Shown piece after piece: positions 41,501-52,092 of a stretch of 64,000 nt of DNA; the first letter of the stretch is position 1; each line of letters begins with the position of its first letter. The notes beneath the pieces are model-generated. The model worked only from the letters and a program-made list of their open reading frames with translations, was not told where the DNA came from and ran no database searches. A program made the position numbers and the translations under genes. Source of the stretch: Tethya wilhelma (taxonomy: Eukaryota; Porifera; Demospongiae; Tethyida; Tethyidae); assembly GCA_964030475.1 (NCBI GenBank), contig CAXIPT010000003.1, positions 7,826,453 through 7,890,452 of the forward strand, written 5' to 3'.

Positions 41501-42531
41501 GTTTACATGGCAAGGAATACAGGGAGTGTGGTCCTATCTGTCCTGAAACTTGTGACTCAGTCAATGGCATGTCACCTTGCTTCTCTCTGAGGTGTGGCTC
41601 TCCAGGCTGCTATTGTCCATCAGGGACTGTACTGCATGAAGGCTGCTGTATAAACCCTTCTAAATGTCCAGGTACATTATAGTTTATTCAAATCTTCATT
41701 AGTGTATAATTATTATGTATAACTATAAAATAAAATATTATTTTCAATCAATTATTTTTTGTAGTTATAACAAGTACTCCTTCATCTTGGTCCATTGTTG
41801 TAAGTATAAGGGATTACCATCTTTGGAATCATTTGAAAAACCAAATGTCTTTTAATTTACAGGATACAAACAAAATTCTTATTACCATGAATTCTCATCA
41901 GCAAGAAAACCAAAAATTTCACAGTCAAAAGCAATTGTTACTGGATGCAGTTGAGAGAATTCTTAATGCACGAGGCTTCTTAGGTGTAAGAGCCACATTA
42001 CATTCTTTTTATACTGATGGCTATTTCAAGTAAGTATGCACTGCTTGTATTATTATTACTTTGAAATTGACTTGTACACTATTATTTTAACAGAATTATC
42101 ATTCAGTTATCTGGTGATATTTTGGATACGGATGCTGATGAAATAGTTGCACTGTTGAATGCTCACCTGTATCTGTTACCTTACCCAATTGATCATGTTT
42201 CAGTCACAAAATTCAATGGACAGCATTCAGACAGTATTTCTCAAATCAAAATTGCTGCAATTTCAGCTGTATTGTCATTGATAGTGCTAACAGTTCTTGC
42301 CTCAATTCTCACCATGGTGATATGCTACATTTCCAGAAAGAGGCACTCAGTTAAACCAAGGTTTGTATCCTTGCAGTTTTTGTTTCCTGCAGAAATGAAA
42401 CTTGAAAGGATGTAACTTACCAATGCTTTGTTTTTGCATTTTGTTACAGAGGACAAGTTTACTCCTACACTGCTCTGAATCATGAGAGTGAAAATAAACA
42501 TTCAAAGCTTGTCAAAGAGAGTTTAGGATGA
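38582..42531 (+). CDS. Receptor C: seven TIL domains, alpha/beta segment, TM, short tail
   Basis: Twelve exons join in frame to 673 residues: 38582-38642, 39494-39673, 39730-39927, 40014-40220, 40280-40495, 40877-41089, 41177-41386, 41486-41671, 41765-41799, 41863-42029, 42094-42360, 42450-42531. The signal peptide is MLLCTIISVLSVITPVLSL. Seven TIL domains follow, one per phase 1-1 exon. The first three share CGTACPLTCDNY, the next three share ERCGSYCEMTDTC, and the seventh matches the TIL of receptors A and B (YRECGPICPETC). The membrane-proximal segment (DTNKILITMN to VSVTKF) corresponds to that of A and B. The TM is ISAVLSLIVLTVLASILTMV. The tail has QVYSYTALNHE: a YxxL but not a strict ITIM. 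The two TIL exons at 40877 and 41177 are recent duplicates, introns included. Confidence 0.85.
40496..40790. other. Inverted duplication and partial TIL exon around an N; probable misassembly
   Basis: Sequence after the exon ending 40495 is repeated as its reverse complement up to the N at 40707. A headless fragment of a TIL exon (40708-40790) then resumes in the forward orientation. A read or contig joined the wrong way at the gap explains this more simply than biology. Confidence 0.7.
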
Positions 42532-43420
42532 TGCTCTGCAAAAATTATGCAGTAATAATTATATTATTATAGTGTGACTATCACAATAATTTAGTTTGTA
42601 GTATAATAATTATTATGGTTAACAATTACAACTCATGCTCATTTTATTGCTAATAATGTTATTGCATTCTGCATCCTTAGAATAGTTATTTTACGTTAAT
42701 GTTGATGTCCGTAAAGTACAGCCTTTGGTGATTTTATATATCCACATTGATTGATTCAATATTATTATAATTTTTTTAACCTATACTACTGATTATACCC
42801 GTATTAGTATGTCACTGTAGAAAATTACTAAAACCAAAAACTAATTTGGAGGCAACATTATACAAAATTACTAAGGTAGTTTATAATTCCATTTTAATTG
42901 ATGAAATACAATATAAACATAAAACTGAAGTTATAAATGTTCAGGGTAAACATTATGATGGGCAATCAAATTAACACAACCCCTATGGAAACTAAAATTT
43001 GACAAACGTATCATAACGATGCACAATATAATATTATTCTGCAGGAAAATAGATATTCAACATTTCTATTTAATAAATGACTCTGGTTTTTAACATTATC
43101 TCATCAACCATGCGACTAGTACGTGAAATTTTCTAATAATAAATTATATTTATGATATGCCCCTAAACTATGTGAGTATGTTAAGTTTGGTTGCCTTTAA
43201 TTTCCACCTTTTTAGTAGTTACTGATTCAGCAAAGGTAAAAATTAAACTATAACCCAATGTTGATACATATACACAGTAAAAAATAGCCAAGAAACCAAG
43301 TAGCAAATTATCATGAGAAGTGAAGCCCAAGTCATGGATCACACTGATCATTGACAACTACCCAGTACAAATTATGCATGGTTTAATCAACCTCCCATAT
43401 TTGTACCATAGCTATGTAGA
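42532..43420. other. 3' flank of receptor C; no gene seen
   Basis: Very AT-rich with stop codons in all frames. No repeat relationship to the rest of the window was noticed. Confidence 0.6.
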
Positions 43421-43684
43421 CAAGAATAAAAAACATTAAAATGTAATGAGACACAGGAATGGCCAAATCATAAAAAAGAAAGCAAACAAGTGGAATGGCT
43501 GTTGAGTGTGTGCAGAATCCTTCTATGGGCTGCATGTAATAGTCTTTTTACTGTGTCAAGTCCTTCATTTCGCCCACAGGAAGAATTTCTTTACACACTC
43601 TAACAGCCATTCCACTTGTTTGCTTTCTTTTTTATGATTTGGCCATTCCTGTGTCTCATTACATTTTAATGTTTTTTATTCTTG
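43421..43684. repeat. Foldback element, intact copy
   Basis: The two arms are nearly perfect inverted repeats of about 100-120 bp, starting CAAGAATAAAAAACATTAAA and running through AATGAGACACAGGAATGGCC and AAGTGGAATGGCTGTT. The loop is about 40 bp. Related arms recur at about 47510-47660, 51855-52065, 53660-53695, 55280-55830 and 57917-58180. Confidence 0.88.
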
Positions 43685-44516
43685 TTTGCTCTCATTTTTT
43701 CATAATTCTATCATAGATAACATATATCGGAGTATATTATCTATGATTCTATCAATGAGTTTGTGCCATGTGTATCAGTGTGCGATGGTGTCCGAGCTGA
43801 CTGAATGTGTGACGGTACCTGTCCCAGTGCTAGCTTACTGAATTTGCAGGACCTGGCATCACTGCAGGTGGAGCAGTGGCATCACAAAACTTTGTTGCCT
43901 TCAGTGCTAAGTTGCTTATTCAATAGTAGCAAGATAGAGTTCACTGGTCAGATAAGCTGTCACCCGCTTCACGTGTTATTTTCGGGCTATTAGGTAGACT
44001 TTATTATCTGTTGTAATCAAGTATTACCCGGCTACGGTAGACATATACTACCGTATATACAAATGGTCCAAAATAACGACATCCAAGCAAAATTTAAAGC
44101 ATTATCCTACTGGGTATCCATAGGCCATGCATCCGCATCGGTGAATGCCAGGCCTCCAGGTTGCTTTTGAGCCAGCTGAGGAGCAGGGGAAGCTCACTAC
44201 CTGACTGATTCTCTCTGTATCTCCTTGCATATTTGGAGAAACACACATGTGAGTTGATAGTGTCTAAGTAAAACCTAATGAAGAGGTGGCCTATAACTGA
44301 AATCAAATATGCTTGCAACTTTAGCCAAAAGCCTGTTGAAATCATGGCTAAACATATAACATAACCACCTCACAAATAAACGATGCCACTGCAACTCTCA
44401 ATATTCAGCATTGACCAAGGATACGTCAATCCTATATGGGTTGCATGCCGGGACAGTAAGACTGATGTGATGTTGGCTTAGAAGCATCACCCATATTCAC
44501 GGTGGATGTGTTAGAC
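43685..44516. other. No recognised feature
   Basis: Low-complexity to moderate sequence with short ORFs only; none resembles a known family. Confidence 0.5.
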
Positions 44517-44770
44517 TCTTCAAAGCAAAAAAAATCGAGCTAACCATCTCTCCTTTTGTTTGTCTTTTTTAATGCAGTAACTGCTCTCATTAGACGCACC
44601 CTGTCTTACTAACCAATGTGGCTAAGGATACAACACCATCATGATGCAGTATTGTGGATGCGTTCAGGGCTCTCAAAGTAAGCAAAACTTAGCTAACCAT
44701 CTGTCCTTTTATTTGCATACTTTTGTGCTGTCACTGCTCTCATTAGATGCACCCTGTCTTACTCTCAGAC
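44517..44770. repeat. Two-copy direct repeat, period about 157 bp
   Basis: GAGCTAACCATCTCTCCTTT ... CTCATTAGACGCACCCTGTC and TTAGCTAACCATCTGTCCTT ... CTCATTAGATGCACCCTGTC are diverged copies in the same orientation. Confidence 0.6.
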
Positions 44771-44806
44771 TAGCTGATGTGATGATGGCTAAACGGGATG
44801 CATCAN

Positions 44807-45672
44807 GATTGTAGGTGTTCGAATATTCGGTATTTAATTGGTCTGGTTGACATTCCAACGTATTGTGCTTTACAATCTTTATGTGTGCAAGTGGCTAGAT
44901 ATATGATGTTTTTAGTGTCGCAGTTGTATTTTTCATAAGGGACAGGCAGATTTATCGGGTGTTTGGTTCTGTCGTGGGTGCTTATTGCGAAAGTGTTAGT
45001 GGTTAGGATTTTACAGGTAAAACAGTTCTTTTTGCATTTACTAATGGGGTTAGTGAAGTTATTTAATTTATCTTGGAACAGGTTGAGTGGATATTTTTCT
45101 TCAATGGTGATTGGATTAGTGGGGGTGTTTGTTTGACTAGTCTCTTTCGTCGTGTCTTTTGACAGTGGGGCTAGTTTAGCTCTGACTAGGAGGTTTCTAA
45201 GTGATTTGTTGCCTCTAGTTACTACTAGGGGTGGTTTGGGAAAGATTTGTTTAAGGGTCTGGTCATTTTTAATTGATTTCCAGTGCTTTCTGATTATGTT
45301 TTTGATTCGTTTGGTATCGTCATTTTAGGTTGTTATTAAAAATGTTTGGTTGAGTCTTTTGAGCTTGTTTTTCCTTTTTAAGGTGAGGTGTCTATTATGG
45401 TGTTTGGTTTTGTGGATGATTTGTTTTGTTTCTCTTGGTGGGTAACCTCTTTCGTCAAGTTTAGCTATTAGCTTTTCCTGCATGTTCATGAAATTGTCTT
45501 TGTTTGAGTTAGTTCTTAGGTATCTCGTGGTCTCTCCAATCATTATCGCTTTCTTAGTTTCGGTGGGGTGGTATGATTCGGCGTGTACATATAGTTGTTT
45601 ATTAGTTTTTTTGATATGTGTTTTTACGTCAAGTACGTTTGTTGCACTAAATCTTTCTCCTTTCTTTCTCCT
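44807..45672 (-). pseudogene. Penelope-like retroelement fragment: RT C-terminal region and GIY-YIG endonuclease
   Basis: Minus-strand reading from 45672 gives YVHAESYHPTETKKA, LRTNSNKDNF and HHNRHLTLKRKNKLKRLNQ, then one in-frame TAA (45325-45327). It continues in the same frame through GNKSLRNLLVRAKL and a Cys cluster (CKKNCFTC) to KNIIYLATC and AQYVGMSTRP, the GIY-YIG core. This order is that of the C-terminal half of endonuclease-bearing Penelope-like elements, which cut DNA and prime reverse transcription. It is truncated at the N (44806), and the core RT is missing. Confidence 0.75.
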
Positions 45673-46083
45673 AGCCTAAAATTTATACCCCCACTCCAAA
45701 TACTATTGCGGGCACTCTAATGTTCCTGGTGAACCCCTCTCCAAACCTTATATGCAGAGTCAATTGCTCAACCCTAGAGTTTGCATTGACTTTTTAAAAG
45801 GGAAGAGAATTACTTAAGGAACAGTGTCACTATAAATTAATAAGCGCTGTTTTGTTATTAAAATAAAATGTGTGACGTTTAATGACGTTCTACGACCTTT
45901 TGTGACATTTTTTTGTTTTGTTTTGTTTCTAGCTTGATCTGGGTACCAAATCTGGATATTAACTCCGTGTATGTATGTATATTGCACGTTTGTCAACAAT
46001 AATGTCACAAAACGTCATGCATTTTATTTTGGTAACAAAATAGCACTTTCATAGTGACACAGTTACTTCAATACTACCAGTTT
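45673..46083. repeat. Repeat shared with 32303-32715
   Basis: This segment, next to the Penelope-like ORF, recurs inverted in a receptor A intron. The shared part ends at the same base on the distal side (46083 here, the N-adjacent 32303 there). It may be the 5' part of the Penelope element or an independent repeat. Confidence 0.7.
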
Positions 46084-46528
46084 TATCTGCTAGCTGTGGA
46101 CAGTGTCAATAATTGCTGTTTATTTGGATGTAGTGATGCACATGTCCAATCCGTTATTGTTGGAGGCTCTTTTCTTCTCACTTAGTAATCCTGTGAATAA
46201 ATGAGTACAATCTCACATCATCATATACTTGATCATCAGTAGGTAGCTTGGCATTACTTGTGGTTCACCTTGTCTGCTGCTACTGCCTGGCCCAGCTTGA
46301 ACTTGATATCCAGAATATTTTCAAGGGTCTCACTTTCAATCATAGTGCACAGTATGAAATGTCCTCCTTTGCCCATTGACAGTCTGTTACTTATCTAAGA
46401 CTAGTATTACCCAATCCCCACCTTGATAGAGCATGATGATCTGTTTGCTGCTCTACTAATTATAAGAGTGTATTCAAATTATATGGACTGTGATGAAGCT
46501 CATTCTGTAATTATTATTATTATTATTA
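46084..46528. other. No recognised gene; (ATT)n tract at its end
   Basis: A short (ATT)n microsatellite (46508-46531) borders the ORF that follows. Nothing else was recognised. Confidence 0.5.
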
Positions 46529-47407
46529 TTGATTAAACACGCCACAGGAGGTGCAAAGGGAAGGGCTTCAATGCAAGAGGCAGGAGCCCTGCTGACAGAA
46601 GCCTCCTGGACCATCAGGAAGACCACTTCTGGACTGTCTGTCAGTCTCTTTTGGCCCTCTGTGACTTCTTCTTCCTCAGTTGAGGCCAAGTTCTGTGCTA
46701 ATAAATCCAAGAAGAGGAGGTTGAGAAGGCAGAGGAGGAGGAAGAAGTCGTCTGAACCATCTGCTGCCACAGCAGTGTCCAATCCTGTGCTGGCTCGTGA
46801 TGCCGTTTGTGATGCTCAGAGTTATCCCTCTTCTGAAGCTCGTTGCGTTTCTCCCCTGCCTCAGGGCAGTGGTGAGTCTCAGAGATGTTCCTCTTCTGAA
46901 GTTCGTTGCATTTCTCCCCTGCCTCAGTGCAGTGGTGAGTCTCGGAGTTGTCCTTCTTCTGAAGCTCGTTCTGTTTCTCCCCTGTCTGTGTGTAGTGGCG
47001 AGTCTTCGATCTCTGTAGTGGACAGATCTCCTGACATCACTCTGTGCCACCTGAGTCCTGAACTTGTCATCCCAGAGTCGGACTTGAGTCCAGCTGATGT
47101 GGATAGTCCTGTGTTTTATCACGAGGCAAAGGATACCCCTGGAGTCTGTGTTAGTCGTGGCGATGGTACTTTCAGCTGGTCTCCAGTGAAGGTTAGCAGG
47201 TCGAGTGTGATGGTAGTTGCTGCTCACTCTAGTGACTGTGAGAGTACTAGTGACCTTGCCATTGACGACTGCCTCAGTCTCGATTTCCAGCAAAGAGACG
47301 GTGTACCTGGTTTTGTGATTGAATCTCAGGATGATGTCTTCTGGGCTCCAATATCTTGCAGAACTCGGTCACGTAGCAAGCGGCCTATATCTAAGTCTGG
47401 AACATGA
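46529..47407 (+). CDS. Repeat-associated ORF of unknown function with a basic NLS-like stretch and Ser/Cys repeats
   Basis: This 292-codon open frame has no recognised domain. A very basic stretch (KSKKRRLRRQRRRKKSS) at about residues 57-74 is followed by three tandem copies of a repeat of about 23 residues built on SSEARCVSPLPQGSGES, then an acidic/Ser region ending QRDGVPGFVIESQDDVFWAP and a basic end (RTRSRSKRPISKSGT). The C-terminal 130 residues recur, frameshifted, at 58938-59327 with the same 3' flank, so it belongs to a multicopy mobile family. The start is uncertain: a CAG acceptor-like site lies just upstream of GGAKGRASM. It may be the gag-like or accessory ORF of an unrecognised element. 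Confidence 0.5.
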   Translation: MIKHATGGAKGRASMQEAGALLTEASWTIRKTTSGLSVSLFWPSVTSSSSVEAKFCANKSKKRRLRRQRRRKKSSEPSAATAVSNPVLARDAVCDAQSYPSSEARCVSPLPQGSGESQRCSSSEVRCISPLPQCSGESRSCPSSEARSVSPLSVCSGESSISVVDRSPDITLCHLSPELVIPESDLSPADVDSPVFYHEAKDTPGVCVSRGDGTFSWSPVKVSRSSVMVVAAHSSDCESTSDLAIDDCLSLDFQQRDGVPGFVIESQDDVFWAPISCRTRSRSKRPISKSGT

Positions 47408-47499
47408 CTCTTGTCTCTCTCTCCTCGTTTTTATTATGTTGATTTGTGTAATGGTTGTTTGTGTATATGTGTTGTGCCCCTCCCNCTGCATTTAACAAT

Positions 47500-47810
47500 C
47501 TTTTTATTGAGTCTCTCATTTTGCCCACAGGAAGAATTCCCTACAGCCATTCCATCTTGTTTGCATTCTTTTTACGATTTAACCATTCCTATGTCTCATT
47601 ACATATCCAATTTTTTTTTACTTGTTTGTTCTCATTTTTCCATATTTCTACAAATTACATTTGAGTTGGTGTGTGTAGCTAGCTACTGAGCTAGTAGTCT
47701 GGCAAGCCAACTCACTGAGCCAGCAGCGGGCTACTGAGCTGGTACTTGAAGTCACAAGTTGTGTAGCCTGCTTGACTGAAGTGAAACACACATCTCAGTT
47801 TACTTGTCTT
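47500..47810. repeat. Foldback-family arm plus flank, shared (inverted) with 55405-55725
   Basis: Sequence from GAGTCTCTCATTTTGCCCAC through AGCTAGCTACTGAGCTAGTA to CACACATCTCAGT matches the reverse complement of 55405-55725. Both copies sit next to an N. Confidence 0.8.
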
Positions 47811-47894
47811 TCTATATGTAAGTCCTGATTCATCTCTTAAGAAGAGCAACCAGGTATCACAAAATAGTTCCAGGCAACTGCAGTGCATTTAATT

Positions 47895-49010
47895 CCAGTG
47901 TGTGGAAAGGGTCGTCAATTCGACTTTTCTAGAAGCTAATGAATTATGCATGAGTGTAGAAATTAATGGCGGCCATATGGAGGAGGCGCTTTTTGCCTTG
48001 TATCTAGCTACTCAATGAGAGGCGCTAAAAACCGATGGCAAAAGTGACTGTCCCGGAAGAAACCAAGTTCGTTCGTTCAAGAATCAGCTTCTAATAGTGA
48101 TTAGAATATAGTTGTCACTAATACTGTAATCTGATTGGTCAATCACAGGTCTCTATTGAGCTTAGAGACCTGCAAAGCTCAATAGAGACCTGCAGGTCTT
48201 CTAAGTGCCTGAGGCAAACTATATTATATTCAAACAATAATACTACCAGTGTCTTCTTTGTTTTCTTGAAAACCGTCCAGATTGTTCAAGCGCTAGCAGG
48301 TCAGCTATGTTAGGCTGAGTCTGTTAGCGCTGCGCTTTTAAAGTTTGACCTCTGAACTCATTTCAAAACCACTCCCGCCTGGGTCAGCTGGCAACAAGAA
48401 TAAAAGAAGGCTTGAAGACTCCCCGTAAGTAGCTCGAGTATCTACGGAGGACAGTCCATAGCTTGACAAACTTGAGAGTAAGCCAAAATGAATCTTTCAA
48501 GTCTACGTAACTAGCTTGACAAAGAGTGAACTTAGAACCAAGATGAATTTTCAACTGTACGTATCTATGGTAGCTAGATAATAGTCGCTCGGATTTTTGC
48601 GGCTATCCAATAGAATTTCTTGTTCTGTTTTGTTGCTAGGGCAGTTAGGCCTATATTCTAAACCAGTTAGAGGCCTCGTCCAATGGTCTCTACGCTATTT
48701 AGAGGCCCTCAGGCCCTTTGTAGCGCCCTCGCTGTGCTCAGGACGCTACAGCCTTGGGCCTCTAAATAGCGTAGAGACCTTGGACTCATCCTCTAACTAT
48801 TATATAGTCTCTGAGAAAAGTTGAGCCAAGATTGAAAGAAGAAGAAGAAGAAGAAGAAGAACTTTAGCGATGTTTTTAGAAAGAGAAAGGGCTTAATAGT
48901 AGCTTTAGAAGCCTTTTAGTGCCAAGCGCTCAGTTTTGCAGAGTTATTCGTGTGAATATTTGTATTGCGCTAATGGGTCATCCGTGCCATTCCCCTGTAC
49001 CCAGATAGTG
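47895..49010 (+). repeat. Mosaic repeat X, copy 1, interrupted by a hairpin
   Basis: It starts near GTGTGGAAAGGGTCGTCAAT and contains GAAACCAAGTTCGTTCGTTC, a short (GAA)n tract at 48838-48860 and TTTTAGTGCCAAGCGCTCAG. It ends near CCATTCCCCTGTACCCAG. The same order is seen at 58430-58880 and, inverted, at 54395-54960. Confidence 0.75.
48665..48799. repeat. Hairpin insert in repeat X
   Basis: GGTCTCTACGCTATTTAGAG and its reverse complement form arms of about 43 bp with an inner stem around TGTAGCG/CGCTACA. This segment is absent from the other copies of repeat X. Confidence 0.75.
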
Positions 49011-50019
49011 AAGCTTCTTTCCTTGGGGATCCAATAAACTTGTGCATGTTTCCACCAGTGTTTCCTTGGCTCCATTATATAGCACACTTTGGTGAGCATG
49101 CTACACAATCAGACTGATTGTAGGATGCTCCCTGGGAAGAAGAATCGTAAACCTGGTCGCATAAGGAGTTTGAGTTAGCTAGACTTCCAGCACAGCGCCA
49201 CAACCTGTGGTCATCCTTGAGCATGTTGAGCTGCTTAGTGAGTGTCTTCAAACCTGTGAGTGTGCCTTATGTACTTTTAACTCAAAAACATTCAGCTTCC
49301 CATAGCAGTGGCTCAGTCTTCTTCAAACAGAGATACTTGAATCTCTTGACAACTAAAAGTACATTAATGGTGACTCTGACAAGTCAGGAGAAAGTGCTAA
49401 ACTTGGCAGGATCCAGCATTGATTCCATAGATTTGGTAGAAACAATTGTATGTGATCCATGACTGCTTTGTTCTACACATTCTTCAGGCGTGCCTGTACT
49501 TGACCAGGCCTCTTGATCAGCGGCAGATTCAGGGGGGGGGGGAGGGCGCCTTTACAACCTCAAACCGTTCCAAGACTAGAATTGCTGTCAGCATTCCTAC
49601 TCTCAAAGCTCATTTTGACAGTAACTGAAGGTCTCTCATCCCTTCTCACATTCAGGTACTATACAGGTGGCTCTCTTGGATTTAGGGAACTACAAAGGAA
49701 TGGAAGCGTTTTGTCAATAACAGAGTGAAACGAGGGTTCCCTCAACATGTTGCTCTGGTGTTACTAATTGTACTGACTCACCTAGGGGGGATTCAAAATT
49801 CTGAGATTACTGGGGTTATATGTAATGTGTACAAGGTGCACTGAAATTTTTGGGAGCCACGCCCACTAATTAGTGTAGCCATGCTCACCAAACGTTGCAT
49901 GCCAGCCATGTTTAAAGTACACTGTTAGCAGTGATTTCTCGGTGAGGTAGGTATCCATGAAGCCTTCCAAGACTTTGATACTGGCACTAAAATGCTATGC
50001 TTTAGCACCGGTAGAAACA
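49011..50019. other. Degraded transposon sequence
   Basis: On the minus strand near 49380-49450 a fragment reads SMLDPAKFSTFS, reminiscent of the pre-integrase region of BEL/Pao polyproteins. It may continue the fragment that follows. A G-run lies at 49532-49541. Nothing else was recognised. Confidence 0.35.
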
Positions 50020-51450
50020 ACTTACTGCATATTCCAATGCAGTTGACTTGTTTTAGTAACCGCAACCCTCGTCTTAGATACCAGAAACTTCACCGACAGG
50101 TACATGTATAAGTCTGTGTGGAGGCATCACAGAATCCACAGAGGGTGTACGAGGATGGAGCTCCTGTGATATTGCAATGATAACTTCAAGGTATTCTCTT
50201 GAAGCTGTATAGTTCTACTCATTCAACAGCTCAGCCGGCAAGTCATCATCCCAGTTCAATCTCAACGGACAAAGCTGTTTGAAGAGAACCCTGAACTTGA
50301 TGGTGAAAGGGGCTTGAAATCCAGGTTATTCATAGAAGCAGCCAATATAGGCACTGACCAAATTATGCTTGGTTGGTTGCAAAGCATCAACTGAAGCAGA
50401 GAGTTTGGAGAGTTCAAACACAAAGTGTATCCTGAGGATCCTACTCAACCACTAACACCTTGAGGCACTTGTTCACCACAGAACATGAGCTAGGTACTGG
50501 AGGCTTCTCAATATCGTTGATCCTTGCCTGGAGAGAGAGATCGCTCACAACAAACTTCCTCAAATTGAATTTCCCTTTGTCAGAAATAGTTTGATTGTTT
50601 GTAGGGCTTGAAGGCTTCCTCGGGTGGTGTTGGCCCCAGATATTATGTCATCCACATACGTGGACCATGGGAGACACCTTACTGTGGCCAAATGATTGTC
50701 CAGAAATCTTTCCAGGAGATACTTGACCATCGCATTAAGGAGGAAAGGACTGCAGATTACTCCAAAAACGACTCTCATAAGTGATATATGCATATATCAG
50801 GCTCCTTCTTAATTACATCACAACCTACAGAAAATGCCGCACGTCTCAGTCCCTCTCATCACAGCAATCATTAGAAAGGCCTTTTCCATATCTGAAATTA
50901 GGGCCACCTTGTATGCTCAGAATTGAATAAGAATCAGCTGTTGAAACTTCGGTCAATGTACAGACACTCGTAAGTGAATGGCCAGATGTTGTGGAAGATG
51001 CGTCGTAGACGACTCTGAGTTTTTTTGTCGTACTCATGTCAGTTTGAATCACACCATGATGAGGGTGACAATATTACTTGTGCCTGGGGGCACAGGCTCA
51101 ATGATTCCATTGGCTAGTTGCTTTTCCATTGTAGCATTGTACTGTCTCAGCACATCTGGTTCATGGTTCAGTCGTCGCAGCAAGCATTTTCAGTCACTTT
51201 ACACAGTTGGTAGTTGTCTGGTAAAGGCTTGTGGAATTCTTTCAATGAGAGTATGTGATACCTTGCAGCGTCCATCGTGAAATGCCTGTGAACACATTGT
51301 AGAGCATTAAGGATGCCCACAGACTCTAGTTTCCAGAAGGAGTGGAGCCAGCTGAGTTGACTCCATATAGGTTGACTATCAACTTGAAACACGTGAGTAA
51401 TTGAGACATTGGAATGGGTGGAAATACAGACCTGACAGGACTCAACCAAA
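50020..51450 (-). pseudogene. BEL/Pao retrotransposon pol fragment (reverse transcriptase), broken
   Basis: Minus-strand frames give KLRVVYDAS, MRVVFGVICSPFLLNAMVK, then the catalytic-type STYVDDIISGA. Downstream comes GFQAPFTIKFRVLFKQLC with NWDDDLP. This is the order of BEL/Pao RT and the segment following it. Several stops and frame changes interrupt the reading, so it is a dead copy. No long terminal repeat was identified. Confidence 0.75.
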
Positions 51451-51854
51451 CCTGGTTCCTACGGCAGTGAGACCCTTCTCACTATGACAGACATTGCCTG
51501 TGACGAAATTCCAAACCTATGAGTTTATTCACAAGTGTAATTCTTTTAGATAATCATACGTGTTTTAACAGTTGTGATTTCAATGCAGAATGCTTTTTGT
51601 TTGGCTAGCACTTTTTGGATTGGGATTAAGATATGTAGAATAGTATATATAGAATAATTACAATTAATATTTATCTTTGAATAAAAAACTAAATGTTCTA
51701 CATACGCAATACTGCAACTTATTCCATCTTACCAAGTTTGAGGACTGTTGCATGCACTATTTTGTGTGTCTGCCTATTTTGACAAGATCAAGAGTGACAC
51801 TGTATTTTGTCTCTATATCAATTATTTAAGTGAGTCTTTTTACTGACAAAAAAA
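51451..51854. other. No recognised feature
   Basis: AT-rich sequence without ORF or repeat match noticed. Confidence 0.5.
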
Positions 51855-52065
51855 CCACAATGGAAATGTAATGAGACACAGGAATGCCTAAATCATAAAA
51901 AGAAATCAAACAAGATGGAATGGCTGTTAGAGTGTGAGCACAATTCTAGCTTCCTGTATGGGATTCATGTAACATTGAATCTCTCATTTTGCCCACAGGA
52001 AGAATTCCTTACACACTCTAACAGCCATTCCATCTTGTTTGCTTTCTTTTTACAATTTAGCCATT
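51855..52065. repeat. Foldback element copy, right arm interrupted
   Basis: The left arm AATGTAATGAGACACAGGAA ... AACAAGATGGAATGGCTGTT is mirrored at 51985-52065. The right arm then breaks off at the TIR element that begins at 52093, and a remnant resumes at 52842 (ATTACATTTCC). Confidence 0.75.
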
Positions 52066-52092
52066 TATATACTAGACAGATGCAAGCATCTA

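Noticed and set aside
42450..42531. ITIM in the tail of receptor C
   Set aside because: YSYTAL has Tyr at the -2 position, so it does not meet the strict consensus; at most a generic YxxL signal.
46676..47293. 205-codon minus-strand ORF rich in Arg and Thr
   Set aside because: It is antisense to the 46529-47407 ORF. The repeats give an open frame on both strands, and only the plus frame is conserved in the second copy.
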